Assembly: GCA_003254885.1 (NCBI GenBank) | Contig: QANT01003108.1 | Coordinates: forward strand, 39,551-103,550 | Length of the DNA stretch: 64,000 nucleotides | DNA from: Purshia tridentata | Taxonomy: Eukaryota; Streptophyta; Magnoliopsida; Rosales; Rosaceae | Reading direction: 5' to 3' | Shown here: positions 10,334 to 23,626 of the stretch, one piece after another | How the letters are laid out: every line of letters begins with the position of its first letter | Position numbering within the stretch: the first letter of the stretch is position 1 | Position numbers and translations under genes: made by a program | The notes under the pieces: model-generated | What the model was told of the DNA's origin: nothing | The model's input: the letters and a program-made list of their open reading frames with translations, nothing else | The model's database searches: none

Positions 10334-12648
10334 ATGCTTTCCCTCGCAAAACGACTCCAGACCTTGCCTCCACGCTTTCAGGCCGCCGCGGCCCGCCAAA
10401 TCCGGTTGGCCCGAACCGAGTCCGGCCCATCTAGGCGCCGGCACAAGTCTCCGGCCAGGGCTCTGAGGAAGGCGGAGGAGAAGTCCGAGTGGTGGATAGT
10501 CGACGGCGAAATGCACGAGATCGGTGATCATGTGCCCCCACGTGAGCGCTTCGTCATCCCCAGAGATAACATCCCCAATAAGCGTCGAAAGCAGCTCAGA
10601 GAACAGTTCATGCGCCGCACTCGCCTCGTCCTCAAGGAAACGGTTAGTTCTCGCTACTCTCTCTGTTTCTTTTTGTGTTCCTAGGGCTTTGTTTACCTGT
10701 TTAAGTGTGGAAAAAGGGAAGGGAATGGTTTTTCTGAATTATATGGGAATCTTTTCAGCTGTTTATAATGCAGTTGTAGATTAATTGAGTATTTCATGTG
10801 CCTGAGTTCTCTCATTTACTAATTGTGTGGTTTAAGTGTGGTTTAAATAATTTGGGTGATTGTTCTGATATGGTTTTACTCAATGTATTGGAAGGAGCAT
10901 GAGCCTTGGTGCAAAAAGTATATGGAACTCTACGGGGAGCTTAGAGAGAATTGGGAGAGGCTGTACTGGGATGAGGGTTACTCCAAAAAGCTTGCCCTAG
11001 ATCATGCAAATTATGAGTCCGCCGAAGATGACGATCAAGATTTCTCTCCATACAGGTATATCTGCTTGACATATATTTAACTTGGCCATGTATTTAAATT
11101 TGTGGCATATCGTGTATGCTTATCTAAAAAAGAAATTCAATTAAAAATCTCTACTTGTTTATCCATACAAATTTCTTTAGAACTTGCCTTCTCCGGTACT
11201 CCGTTAGTGTAAAATCTCACTGCCCATTCCATTGAATACTGACATCCAGACCCTTATTTTACTCTGTTTTGCTTGTCTTTCAGGAGCAAGCGGTTTCATT
11301 CCGAGCCATTTAAGGTACGAAACTGATGCACGGATATAATTAAGTTTTGGACCTGATGAAGATATAGCTCTACATATGTATATGTGACACACTGAAACAT
11401 TTGTTGAGCCTGCTCTCAGCACCTACTACACCTAACCAATTAGTTGTTTAGTAGGTGGAAAACCCCACATTTCACAAAATTGGCTATTATCAGCAAAATT
11501 CTTTGCATTGCTATAATCTGCATTTCTATGCTTAACATCTTCTTTTATAATCTTCAAATGCTGCTCCTCCTATTATATTTATCAATGTGAATGTGGTTAT
11601 TTATCTCTGTCTGCATGCAGTAAATAAAACCATTCGAAGTATACTTTATAACAGGAAAAATTAGGATTTTGTTTTCAAATAATAAGCAAGCTCAATCCAT
11701 TTGATCAGTCACCTGGTTGCCGATTAACTCCTGCACTTCATCACTAACTATTGATGAACCATTCAAAGTGAACTTTACTACTCTTGCACCTCATTACTAT
11801 ACAATTGATGGCTGACATAGAAGTTATCAAGTTACAAGTGATGCAAAAGATTGTTCAAATACATATGCAAGTGCACATGTGGTTTTCTGTGTAAATAAAT
11901 AAACCATTTCTGACTTGATTTTGTTTCAGGACCATGGTTCTGGGAGTAGGCAAGGTGATACCTGGGAAAAGGTCAACCAAATTCGGGATAAATTTGAGTA
12001 TGACAGAGAAAGAAGAATGAGGGATAAAGGTTAGCTTATGTATTATGACAAATTTTATGTTGTGAACTTCTGCTTTTGTGGTTTGGTTTCCCAGATTAAA
12101 TTGGCCTTTCACAGATTTTGTACCAATATGGTCAATAGTAGGTTGAGCTTGGTTTGTGATTTGGCTAGTCCAGGTTTATGCTTGAATATTTTGCAGTTTG
12201 CTACATGAGCTGGACTATAAAACTTCCAACATTCTGTAATTTGATTATTGCATGTACTAAAATCCTAGAGATTGACGATTGTTCCATTCTCTATGTTGTA
12301 GCCACTAGAAATAACTATTTCTTGCACTTTTTTGAAAAAGATCTTCATATGAACATACTTGCACGGGCCAAAACCTCTAAGAATGCTGTAATAAAATCAT
12401 TTCCAAGGGGCATTTAAATATGCCCTTGATAAGTAAATATTTTGTTTCCTCTTGCCAATTTTCTCTTCCTGATCAATTATTTCAATTAAAAAATTGTCCA
12501 AGTGTGCAGTTCTCATTAGTTTTATGTATTTCGAGCTGCAGCATTTGCACCTATGTCTGGTGAAGCTGCTTCTAACTCCCATGACTGGAACTCGAGGAGA
12601 CAGCCATTTGACGCCCAGAGATATTTTCCCCAGAATGAAGAAGAGTGA
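10334..12648 (+). CDS. Predicted mitochondrial protein, 235 aa, family not identified
   Basis: Five exons with in-phase GT-AG junctions: 10334-10642, 10895-11055, 11284-11314, 11930-12029, 12542-12648 (708 nt, 235 aa). The N-terminus (MLSLAKRLQTLPPRFQAAAARQ) is Arg/Ala-rich with no acidic residues, typical of a mitochondrial presequence. The mature part is highly charged, with WWIVDGEMHEIGDHVPPRER, then NKRRKQLREQFMRRTRLVL, then a Trp/Tyr-rich helix-like part (WCKKYMELYGELRENWERLYW) and an acidic tail NEEE. The composition would fit an organelle ribosome or assembly factor, but that is a guess and I cannot name the family. A decayed copy of exon 1's end and the following introns lies at 42165-43130, showing that this locus was duplicated. 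Confidence 0.75.
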
Positions 12649-13588
12649 AGAAGTGCTAATGATCGATGCACTTGTATATTTTTGTGAAAAGAGGCATGGG
12701 ATGGTGCTGCATTTCCCTGAGCCCAACAATTAGCAGTATTGGCCATTTATATATTTAGTAATGGATATTTACATTACGTTACCAACAAGCCTCTGCTAGG
12801 AGCTCCTGGAGCTGGATCAAGGAATTGGTATAACAAAAGCAAACAAGAAAAGCCAGTGTTTCCTAGCTCTTTTTTTTACTCTCATTTACATTTTTCCTTA
12901 ATCTAGGTAGAACATTATCAATTTTTTTTTCGATGTAAAATCACACAAGACTAATAGGGCATGTGGTATTTGTGCAGTTTTTCTTATTACATTGGATGTA
13001 ATCAAACTCTAAATCTATCATAATTCTAATTATTTATCCCACTTTATAATAAAGTTAAAAATTAAGAATATCATAATTGCATAACCAACTACTCTGGTCA
13101 ACTCAGTTATAATTAAAAATCTACATTTCTTGGCCAATTTACCCTCTTTTATATTTTGTTCATTAATTACATGTAAAGGTTAAAAATCCATCCTTCCAAA
13201 TTTTGTAATGTTAAAAATATTTACGTTTAAAACTTTTCTTAATCCAATTCAGTTAAGTTTAGCATTCAAACGCTTATATAATTGCGAAAATTGTATTCGG
13301 ACACTTAATAAGTTAATAGTGGATGGAGCGAGTTGTGCTTTTTTATTATTGACACTAATTAAAAGGTGATTTAAAAAAAAAAAACGTTATAAACGGTAAA
13401 AAACTTAAAAAGAAACTTTGCCAGTTTGACTTGCAAGCAAATTACAGTTAAAAATTTGCAAAGGCCGGCGCCAAAGCGGCCCAAACTCTATCATCATCGT
13501 CATCATCATCTCCCTCTCAGTCTCAGAGTCGCTGGGAAACATTTGAAAGTCGAAAATTCCAAGATCTGACGACGCCAATAGATCGGGA
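12649..13588. other. Intergenic, AT-rich
   Basis: Holds the 3' UTR of the upstream gene and the AUG3 promoter and leader. Strongly AT-rich, with a 15-base A-run near 13371. No gene seen. Confidence 0.5.
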
Positions 13589-16500
13589 ATGAGCGGGGCG
13601 ACGCTGTGCGCACTGTTGGGCGAATTAGGGTACGAAGGTGCTGACGCATTGGACCCTGACAGCTTCGAATGGCCCTTCCAATACGACGACGCACGACCCA
13701 TCCTCGACTGGATCTGCTCCAGCCTTCGACCCTCCAACGTCCTCTCCCTCTCCGAGCTCTCCCAGTTACTCTCCCATTCTCCCTCTCTCTATTCTAATTT
13801 CTTCTCATTTGCTTCAATTTCAATGTTTGTGTTTAATTTAGACAAAATTTGAATTTCTTTGTCCAGGTACGAGCGGTTTCTGCAGGAGGGGAAGCTATTA
13901 GAGGTAAAACTCGAATCCTAATTTCCTAGTAGTATTAATCACCATGTTTGAGTTTGGTATGTTCCATACGAACTTCAAAGCATGCAAAAATTGATGTTGC
14001 TCCGACTTTTGCAGGGAGAGGATTTGGACTTTGCTTATGATAGCATTTCAGCCTTTGCTTCCAGGCGAGACAACCAGGAGGCAGTTTTCGCAGCTGAGGA
14101 GGGACTCAACGATATCCGGTAGCATGTTTTTACCACATTTATTCGCATTTCTTGGCTGTTCATTGTTATGCCCCTTGTGTTATCCTCCTCCCAGTACTTA
14201 TGGACTTCTTTTCTTCCTTAGGGATGCAACTCTGGCGTATAAATCCGAAGCTTTGCAGTTGCAGAGACAGCTTAGGCAGCTGCATTCTCAATTCGACATG
14301 CTTACTGGCCAGGCTTCTACTTTGATCCAAGGGAGACGAGCTCGAGTTTCTGCAACATCTACTATCAATGGACAGCTTACAACTATAGACGATAGCCTTT
14401 CTGCAAGAAATTTGCAGGTATATCAGGGAATGTGGCCAGTCTTGAAATGGTTTTTGTCATATTCTGACAATGCTGGGAAAGAAATTTATTAGACATTGGT
14501 GGTGTTGCACATTGAGGGCAACCAACTATTGATCAAGTTTAATGCATGTAATTTTTTTTTAATAGCAATTTTTTGTTACTTAAACATTTTTGTAATCCTT
14601 TCTTTGTAATTTAGATGAATGCAGTTCTTGGAAGGATTGCTTCTACGGCACAAGAGTTGGCTCATTATCATTCTGGGGACGGTATTATCTTCTCTGACCT
14701 TATATTTACTTGTGTTGGCCATTTGAATATTTGAGGAAAACCTTTGTTGTTTAAATCCCAGTGATTATAAATTCCACATTTTCAGACAAGAGTGATTATA
14801 AAATTATATGCACAACTGGAGAATGAATCAAGCTTCACCTTATGAATTCATGATCACTTTTTCTGCTTTGTACTTTCGATGAGTTTTAAGAACTACTTAA
14901 CTTGCAGGGGATGGCATCTATTTAGCATATTCAGACTTTCATCCGTACTTACTTGGAGATTCAACTTGTATAAAGGAGCTAAATCAGTGGTTTGCTAAGC
15001 AGTTAGACACTGTATGTGGATAATTTTCTCCCTTCAAGGAATTGCTAATCTAATTACTGATGGTGTATGAGTGGGTATCTTTTTCGCTACTTTAAAGCAT
15101 TACTAATCTAATTGCTGATTGTGTATGAGTGTGTAACTGTTGCTTTCAGTTTGGACATAACTTTGGCAAGCTTTTCTGCAACCTAATTTTTAAATATCCA
15201 TCAATATTTTGTTCCAGTTTCTATTCTAGAATCATCTGTATTGAAAAGTAGATTATAAACTTCATGTCAGCTTTTATTGTGTTTTCAATAATTTCAAATT
15301 TCTATTTATTAAAAGAAAAATAAAATACAGATTTTCAGTTTGCATATTTCCAAATAGCTCATCTCATGAGATTCTGTCTTGTAAGATTTGCTAGTCTTAC
15401 TAAGTGATATTGGTTTCTGCTGGCGCACTGTTCTCCTGGATGAGCTCTTAAAATCATGTGTCTTTCTCATCTCTTGCAGAATTCTTGAATTTCCTATCTC
15501 TTAGGCTCTACATTTGAAAAAAAAATTTCTGTTTAGTTATTGAAAAGAAAGAAAATTCTCATTAAGTGATATGAACAGGGTCCCTTTCGTCTGGTTGCTG
15601 AAGACGGCAAATCTAAGTGTTCATGGGTGAGTCTTGAAGACATCTCAAATATCATAGTAAGAGGTAATCTTTCCTAGCTTTACAGCTTGTGCTCTCATGG
15701 TTTTGTTTTTTCCCCCTTCTCTCTGCATACTAGTTCTTCAAACTTATTGTTTCTAGACTTTTTGGCTTTTCGAATTTCTTGGTGTTCAGAGATCTATGTT
15801 GCTCAACTTAGAGTAGCACATATTGACTCCTATTACTTGGTCTTTTGATTGCATCAGATTTAGAAAAATCCCAGCATCAGCGTGTCTCTGAGTTGCAACG
15901 ACTGCGTTCTATGTATGTAATTTTTTCTTTTTTTCTTTTCACAAAGTTCTAGACTTTTATTATCATTTAAGTCAATCCCTTTAGATGCCTTAATAAAAGC
16001 TACAAAGAAGTTGCAAAAAATTGATAGTTTTGTTAACACTATGATGGCAGTTGATCCCTTTATTGTCATTTTTAAGTCATTTGATTTCCAGTTTTATGAT
16101 CATTTAAGTCAATTCCTTTACATTCTAGTAGTTGCTTATTTTGCATCTTTAACGCTTGAGAGGTACAACTTAAAAGTTTTCATTCTATTCTATTTTTCAA
16201 TTCTCCATCACCCACAAGGCCACAAATACATTCCTTGATGTGATGTGGTCTTTGATAATTCAATCCTATGTTTGCTCTTTGGACGATTTTTTCTATTTCT
16301 GGCACTTGAATAGTGATATTTGGGGCTGGTTTATTTGATTTCAAGCCTTTCTTGCTAAAAAATGGGAACAATAATTCTTTAAGGAGCTGCATTTTGACCT
16401 TTTATTGTGGACAGTTCATAGTTCATACTGGCTATTTGTTGTTTATTTTACAATCCCTGAGGAGTTTGCACCTGTTCAATATCGTGCAGTTTTGGGACAA

Positions 16501-19500
16501 GTGAAAGACAATGGGTGGAAGCCCAAGTTGAGAATGCTAAGCAGCAAGCCATTCTAATGGCACTTAAATCTCAAGTATCATCAGATGAAGCACATGTTCA
16601 TGTTGATCTTCATTCCCTGAGGTATAATGCATTTTTACTGGTCAATTCATAATACTTTGTAAATTGCTAGCTTTTTTAGGCTTTCTATAAGCTGCATTTT
16701 ACAATATTTTTTGAATTCCGAGTATCTGATATATGTGAACAGGAGAAAACATTCGGAACTTGTTGTAGAACTTTCAAATTCTTATCACAAAGAAGAGAAA
16801 TTGTTATCTGAGGTTTGTAGGTGTTCCTGGTTTTATGCCATTCATATAGTTTTTCTGTGTATTTTTATACTAACTGTATACTCCTTCATAAGACTATACC
16901 GGATCTTTGTTGGGAGCTGGCTCAACTCCAAGACACGTACATATTGCAAGGTATTCTTGGTAGCTATACACCAGAAATGTAAAACGAAACAAATTAAATT
17001 AGTTCCTTTTATGGTCGGAAAGTTATTTATATGTAGTTAATGTGATCTAACATTATGAATTTGTAGGTGATTATGACTTGAAGGTCATGCGACAAGAATA
17101 TTATATTAATCGGCAGAAAGCGGTATGGTTAGCTACATGATTCTTATCTTTTTGCTTTCTTGTGTGATTTTCTAGTTGTTTATTTGATCTAAAGGTCATG
17201 CCTTGAATTTTTATTTTGTGAAGTAATTATATAAGAACGGTTTTCATTTTTAGTATTTTTTTTTTTTTTAGGTATCATCCATGAAAAGAGGAATGAGTTA
17301 ATATCACCATGCTATTTGATCTTCTGAACTAACATTATTTCAAAATTTCTTTCGGCAGTTTATAAATCATCTTGTTAATCAGCTTGCAAGGCATCAGCTC
17401 TTAAAAATAGCTTGTCAGTTTGAAAAGAAAAACATGCTTGGAGCATATTCCTTGCTTAAAGTTATTGAATCGGAGGTGCAAGCCTACCTGTCAGCAACAG
17501 AAGGCCGTGTGGTATATATTAATCTATCACTTACTTCCTACTCCTCTGCATTTTTCTACTTAAAACCATTGCAACAGTAAGTCTGACATGCTCTTCTTAT
17601 AACTCACCAGGCTTCAAATATCAAGTTTTATGCTATGTTAAAATCTGTACTTTGGATACCATACATTTGAATATTTACGTTTATATCTCCATATATATGC
17701 ACACACACAAACATGTATATTTCTCTCTGTCTCTCTTGGATCTTTTCTCCTCCTTGTCCTTCACCTTTATTATATATTCTCTCTTATCTCTTAGATTTCA
17801 GTTATTTTTTCACTGTATCTCCTCTCATCCTTCTTAATCACTGAAGGGAAAATAAATAGTTTACTGGTCATAGGGTTGTGCACCTTTGTGTTTGATGAAA
17901 TTCTAAATGTACTCAAAACTTAAGTGACACCACATATCTTAATGTAATGCCGCAGTTATGAATTTTCTCAGAACTGGGTAGTGATCATGCTTCAGATTAT
18001 TTTGGAAATTTTGCTTAGTGGCACTCTTTTACCTTTCATTTTTTATATATAATGGTGATGATGTCACTTTGTTGTCATTATAGGGTCGTTGCCTGGCACT
18101 AATTCAAGCTGCATCTGATGTACAAGAACAAGGAGGAGTGGATGATCAGGATCACCTTTTGCATGGTGTTAGAGATCTTTTAAGTATCCATTCAAGTAAT
18201 GACCTTACATTCTTTTGAATGACCATATATGCATAAAACAATTGCGACTTTCTACTGAATAATAATATTACTTTTTCATTAGATGCACAAGCTGGGTTAT
18301 CAACATATGTATCAGCTCCCGGTATTGTTCAGCAGATATCTAGTCTTCATTCAAACTTGATGACCCTTCAGTCAGATCTTGAGAACTCTCTTCCAGAGGA
18401 CCGAAGTAGATGTGTCAATGAGCTGTGAGTTACCCACTTTCTCTATATCATTAAGAGTATTAAACAGTTAACAACTTGTCCTTTAAATAGCCGTGTGAAA
18501 ATGAATTACTGTACCTTATACTGTATGTAGTGCATTTTTATACAGTTTTTGCCTGCCGATTTGTTAGTTGCTTTGTGTATGTTTAGTGATCAAACATGTC
18601 TTCTCAATAACACTGAACCTGTCATTTTCTGCGTAAAAGTATCTACACTGATTTTTTATTTTTTATTTTGCGGGGGAAATCATCTCATTTCTTTTTGTTT
18701 ATTTGTATTAGGTGCACTCTAATTCAAAGTTTGCAGCAAATGCTATTTGCATCTTCGACAACTGCGCAACCAATACTGACACCTCGTGTATGACCCTCAC
18801 CATTACACTTATATTTTCTATTATTGGTTTATTTGTTTCTTCTTTTACTGGCATTTATTTTGTTCCCCATTATGATTTATGGTAGTTTATGTTTCATGTA
18901 CACCCAAGTGACACAATATAGAAAATCTGAACAAGGAAGCCATATTCAGTTAAAATCTAATTGTAGCTTTGAAAATGCTATGCCTGTAACTTGTTTAAAT
19001 TGATGGTTTTCATATGGATCGCCTTGGAAGTCTGTTGAATGTATAAACATATGGATCGCCTTGGAAGTCTGTTGAATGTTGAATGTATAAACATATGGAT
19101 CGCCTTGGAAGTCTGTTGAATGTATAAACTTTGTGAAAAAGAGAATACAATTATGACTTTGTTGTCTAGTGTAGTATTTGTCATTATTGCAGCTCCTTGA
19201 GATAATTCTTCTGAATTTTTCTTCTTGTCCTGTGCCAACTGATGTGTTTTTCTTCTTTCCAGCCATTGATGAAAGAGCTTGATGAAATGGAGAAGGTAAA
19301 TGCAAAACTCTCTGCTGCAGTTGAAGAGGTGACACTGGAGCATCGTAAGAAAAATGAGGTAGGATTTGATTGTTTGTTTTCTCCTCCTTGGAGTATGATT
19401 TAGTTGCTCCCTAACTTATTCTTAGAGTGAGACTGTTAAACGTTGCACAAATATGCAAATTTGACAATCCTTGGTATTTGGTTCCTTTTTCCCCCTTTTT

Positions 19501-19760
19501 ATATATTCCTATACACACACAGACTATATTCCTGGTTGTTTATTTTAACTACTTTCGTAACTTTAATCTTGTTAATGCTGATACAAGTTCGCATATATAA
19601 TATATATATATATATATATGGTATGCAGATCGTAAAACATCACTCCCAGGAAGTTGGGCTTCAACGAGGTGTCTTTGTTGATTTCTTCTGCAATCCTGAG
19701 CGTCTGAGGAGTCGAGTTAGGGAGTTAACTGCTCGTGTTAGAGCTTTGCAGGTTTCCTAA
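13589..19760 (+). CDS. AUG3: Augmin (HAUS) complex subunit 3
   Basis: Eighteen exons: 13589-13764, 13867-13903, 14015-14118, 14222-14417, 14615-14681, 14908-15011, 15579-15663, 15858-15912, 16490-16621, 16743-16812, 16893-16950, 17067-17122, 17359-17511, 18084-18195, 18283-18424, 18712-18787, 19263-19358, 19629-19760. All junctions keep phase, giving 1851 nt and 616 aa, essentially the length I recall for Arabidopsis AUG3. The N-terminus [20 protein letters not shown] and the end [13 protein letters not shown] match the plant family. In between are long heptad-rich coiled coils (for example [17 protein letters not shown] and [20 protein letters not shown]). Augmin binds microtubules and recruits gamma-tubulin for microtubule-dependent nucleation in the spindle, phragmoplast and cortical array. 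Exon 14 may end at either of two donors 12 bp apart (after 18183 or 18195). An intron holds a three-copy minisatellite. Confidence 0.95.
19012..19128 (+). repeat. Three-copy minisatellite in an AUG3 intron
   Basis: A unit of about 37 bp beginning catatggatcgccttggaag and ending gttgaatgtataaa is repeated three times head to tail in the intron before exon 17. The middle copy carries an extra tgttgaa. The high identity of the copies suggests recent expansion. Confidence 0.85.
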
Positions 19761-20828
19761 TTCTTGTCAGGGCTTTATGATTTTTGTATATAGTCTGTGT
19801 GCGCTTGAGCTGAATTGTTGTGTTTATCAAGCCATCAATGGTCTAATCACTCTGTACCCAAATCCTTAAAGTTCAGAATCTATGGATGTGTGATCGTGTT
19901 TTTGCTAATGATGCACTTTCCTCTGCTTAATATAAATTTATATTGTTAGGTTGTGTATTGTAAATCCAACACACCTCTCTACTAACAAATGAAGAAATTT
20001 ATTGGGTAATTTTTCACAATGATTTTTTTTCTTTTTATTTATGTGTAATCAACGAAACTAAACAAGGAAAATATGATACAGTTATTTCAATAGAGAAAAA
20101 CAAAAACAAGATACAGTTCTCGGATTGGGTGCCCCAGAAGTCCATATCCACAAAAAGAGACAAAAATGGAGGCATAGATGAGTGCAAAAGGATGAGAATC
20201 TGCATTTGCAGGCTTGCAGCAAGATAAGGGAGATAGCAACCATTGTCCATGAAGTCAGTCATCACTTCCAACAAGTGTTGTTTAAATTCGACACTGGTTT
20301 TTGCTTTTTTAATTTCATATATATGCTCTTTAAAGTGGGAAACAAAATGTGAAATATCAAACAACCACATTAAAAAAAAAAAAAACAAAAGTTTTGAAAT
20401 TGATTCAAGTCCATCATTGGTATGATCCTTATTTTGGCCATTGGAAGGATTAGAAAAGCCAAAATCGTTCTGCAATTTCATCATCAAAATTTTGATCCAA
20501 CTGCTTATAAGCTAGCCATTAATTAGACTCAGAAGGCTAAACACTCCATCTAGAGGTTGTGGACACAAATTACAGCTTTCAAAAATCATGAATCAAGAGA
20601 ATTAAAAAATATATATATATATATATATATATGATGAAACTCCATGAAAATTGGAGAGGCTTCTGATGGAACCCTTTGGGATTATTCCATTCAGTTCAAA
20701 CTCTACTAATCAAGTAATCATCATCATCATAAGAGAGAGAGAGAAAAAAAGAAAAAGAAAAAAAGGACTATCTGCAAAACATTGTGAAACAATTGTCTAT
20801 TGTCATTTACCTACTGAAAAGCAAAACC
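19761..20828. other. Region between convergent AUG3 and the GSFRC-motif gene
   Basis: Carries the 3' UTRs of both genes, poly-T and poly-A patches and a TA microsatellite (about 20611-20631). A 150-codon minus-strand frame (20035-20487) is open but low in complexity and not recognised; I do not call it a gene. Confidence 0.5.
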
Positions 20829-21988
20829 TCACTTAACTTGCTCAGCCATTGTAAAAAGTAGGTTGTCATGGCAAGTTCTAGCCGAGGCTTCCCTACTGAA
20901 CCTGGATAGCCTGGGCTGTCCGGCAACCACGTCACGAACATTCTTGGCATTGAAGGTTGCATTTCGATGGAGGTGGCACCTAAACGAGCCTGCGTGTTTG
21001 GTTGGTGCACATATGCAAGTCTTCTTGGGAGTTGCAGCTGGTTTGCTCTCTGTAATCTTCTTCATTGCAATCTTCTTTTGTATTGCTTTGGCTATCCCTT
21101 CTTCTTGGTGTGGCAGAGACTTCATTTTATTAAGCCTGGCAATAATACACCATGTATATCTATATATATGCAAGAAAATATGGGAAAAAGTGAAATTAAA
21201 CATTTGGTATGGCTTCCAAGTTCCAACTATTGGATAGAAGAAGCAACACCAATACGATATCTTTTGATTGAGACAGAAACCATGTGGCTCAAGATGGTTC
21301 CCTTCTCAATTTTAGACTAAAAGTCCACCCAAACCATGTTCATACATACAAAAAGAATCAAGCAAAGTCAAGCACGAAGATAGAAACAACTCAAACAAGC
21401 AATATGCTTAAATGGGATTAATTGCATAAGCAAACCAGTAAAAGTAGAATTGGAATCCTAGTGAGTAATATAATTCAATCTAAATTCATGAACTGTCTCA
21501 GGAATCTTGTGTAAGTTACCTAATAAATAAGCAGTCATCCTTTACCCTATACTGGTGCAAGTTACCTAATAAGTAATAACTAGACCAACCTCAGAACATA
21601 ACTTGGGCAGTAGCAAGTAGCAAACCTTGGAAAGTGAAACTCATATAGGCCTAATTGGTGAAACACAATTGGGATATGTCACATTGAAACTGATATAGGC
21701 CTATAACTGTCATAATTCTATTCATCACATGATTCCCAAATCAAATAGCTAGAAGAATAAGAGTTTAAGCACATACATTTAATTCACAAATAAGCAACAA
21801 TGCAGTTGAATTCTTATTGGTATCCTATACTAATCACAGAACAGAGCAACTTAAGAGGGAGATAAGAATATCTTTATTTATATATATACCCATCAAAATT
21901 ACATTAAACAAAAGAGATAATTGGGATTAATAACAGTAACATACCAAAGAGTCATGGATTTGGAGTCATTATTATCCTCAGCCGGCAT
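20829..21988 (-). CDS. Small plant protein with CxCxPTxHxGSFRCxLHR motif
   Basis: Two exons, 21988-21945 (44 nt) and 21135-20829 (307 nt), joined across an 809-bp GT-AG intron in phase 2. The product is 116 aa, MPAEDNNDSKSMTLW then LNKMKSLPHQEEG. The signature CICAPTKHAGSFRCHLHR sits at about residues 56-73. It is the hallmark of a plant-specific family often labelled 'serine-rich protein-related', whose biochemical role is unknown to me. The paired Cys and His residues suggest metal binding, but this is inference. A second possible start (Met at 21125) inside exon 2 would give a 98-aa protein, but the in-frame first exon, with a good donor and an upstream promoter-like region, makes the longer form more likely. 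Confidence 0.75.
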
Positions 21989-23626
21989 TGTTATTTCATC
22001 GAATTGAAATTTGGGATATGGGAGATCTCTGTTGGAGAGCGAAGAAATGCTCAAGAATGCGAAGACAGATGATCTAGATTTAATTAATTTGTAGAAGATG
22101 GAATTATTGAAAATTCCATCACTGCTCTCTCTCTTAATTTGAGGAATTTAAGAGTATGTATGCTATAATATAGAGTCTATTTGTGAAATGTGGAAGAGCG
22201 AGAGAGAGAGAGAAGAGGGTGATGAGCCAATGAAGGAGCAACACGTTAATGCATGCAACGCAGATAAACGTTACACATGTTGTATATCTGATATGCAATC
22301 CAACTAACGCAACTACGCAACAGTAATACTACACTACATCCAAAGTGAGTCACTGTGACATGGTCCAATACTTCACTACCTCTCTTGGCTCTTGCCTGCC
22401 TCTTTTATCTTATCCTCTTCCAATCACTCTCAATTGGCTCCATTTTTGAAAAAACAAAATTGGATAATATTCTCTTACTTACCCCTATCCTCTATTTGAA
22501 AATTCGATACTAATATTTGAAGCAAACAATGTTTTTTGTACATAGCAGCAATGTGGTTGCCATGTTCCGGTTCATCAACCTGTAAACAACAATGGCCGAA
22601 GCCTTATTGTTGTATGAATAGCCCATTGGGCTTAATTGACAAGAATGATAATCCGAATCCGATCCATTTTCTTGTATTTGAAAGCTACATTCAGATTCAG
22701 ATATATGCTGGTGTTGCTTTTAGAATTTGAACATGCATCTTATATAAATACATCACTTTCTCTAACCCCACATGTATCCTACTTTTGAAAAAAAGAAAAG
22801 AGAGGATTATAAAGCAACCATAATGACAAGAAATCACGCCCATCTCTATTAAAATCTCTATTCAATTCCCCACTTAAAGTCACCAATTAGGTATAGTGGG
22901 TTCTTCTTCTGTAGTGCACGCCCTTTTGTTCCTCTTTGTCTTTCCTTTTCTTTTTAGGATCAAAGGAAATATACACAAACCCCACATGTGATCCCTTTTC
23001 TCTTTGTGCCCCTCCACTTCTTTTTATGAAATTGAATAATCAAACTAAACCCCACATGAAAATTAACCCTTTTTCCCTTTTACAAAATGTTATAAAGAAA
23101 ACAGTCACCTGTGACAAAGGGTGAGAAAATGAGAGATGGTCACAAAAAGAGTTAGGTTTAAGGGTTCGATTGTTTTTATTTTTTATATTTAAAAAGCATT
23201 TTCAAATAAGAAACCAAGCTAAACCCAAGTTCCAACATTGTTCTCTATTTAGCTCATTCCCACGTCAAATTCAGAGAAAGATTCGATCACTTCCAAATAT
23301 AACCGAATTTTTTTTTAATAAGATGGAAAAGTACAAAGTTACAAGCTCTCAAAGTCTCAACCCACTTCCACAGCCAAGAAGAACTAGAAAATAATCCTTC
23401 AGAAGCTAATTACATATATATGAACCACTCTCTGAGCTCCTCCTCATAATCAAATGAATGATTATAGGATCTTTTTGGACTAACTATATATATATATATA
23501 TATATATGTTCATAATCTTAAACTGGAACACATATACAAAAAACCCTTAGCCAATCAAGTTTACTTTTCTCTCATTCATATATTTACTTTTCTCTGATTA
23601 TCTGATGTAAGAACTTGTTCAGTGCT
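21989..23626. other. Promoter side of the GSFRC gene and intergenic DNA
   Basis: Includes a GA microsatellite (about 22199-22213) and TATA-like AT stretches near 22160-22180 suited to the minus-strand gene at 21988. A TA repeat lies near 23486-23508, close to the 3' end of the NOI gene. No coding sequence recognised. Confidence 0.45.

Noticed and set aside
20035-20487. 150-codon minus-strand open frame after AUG3
   Set aside because: Low-complexity (poly-Phe from a poly-A run) and no recognisable domain; it overlaps expected 3' UTRs.
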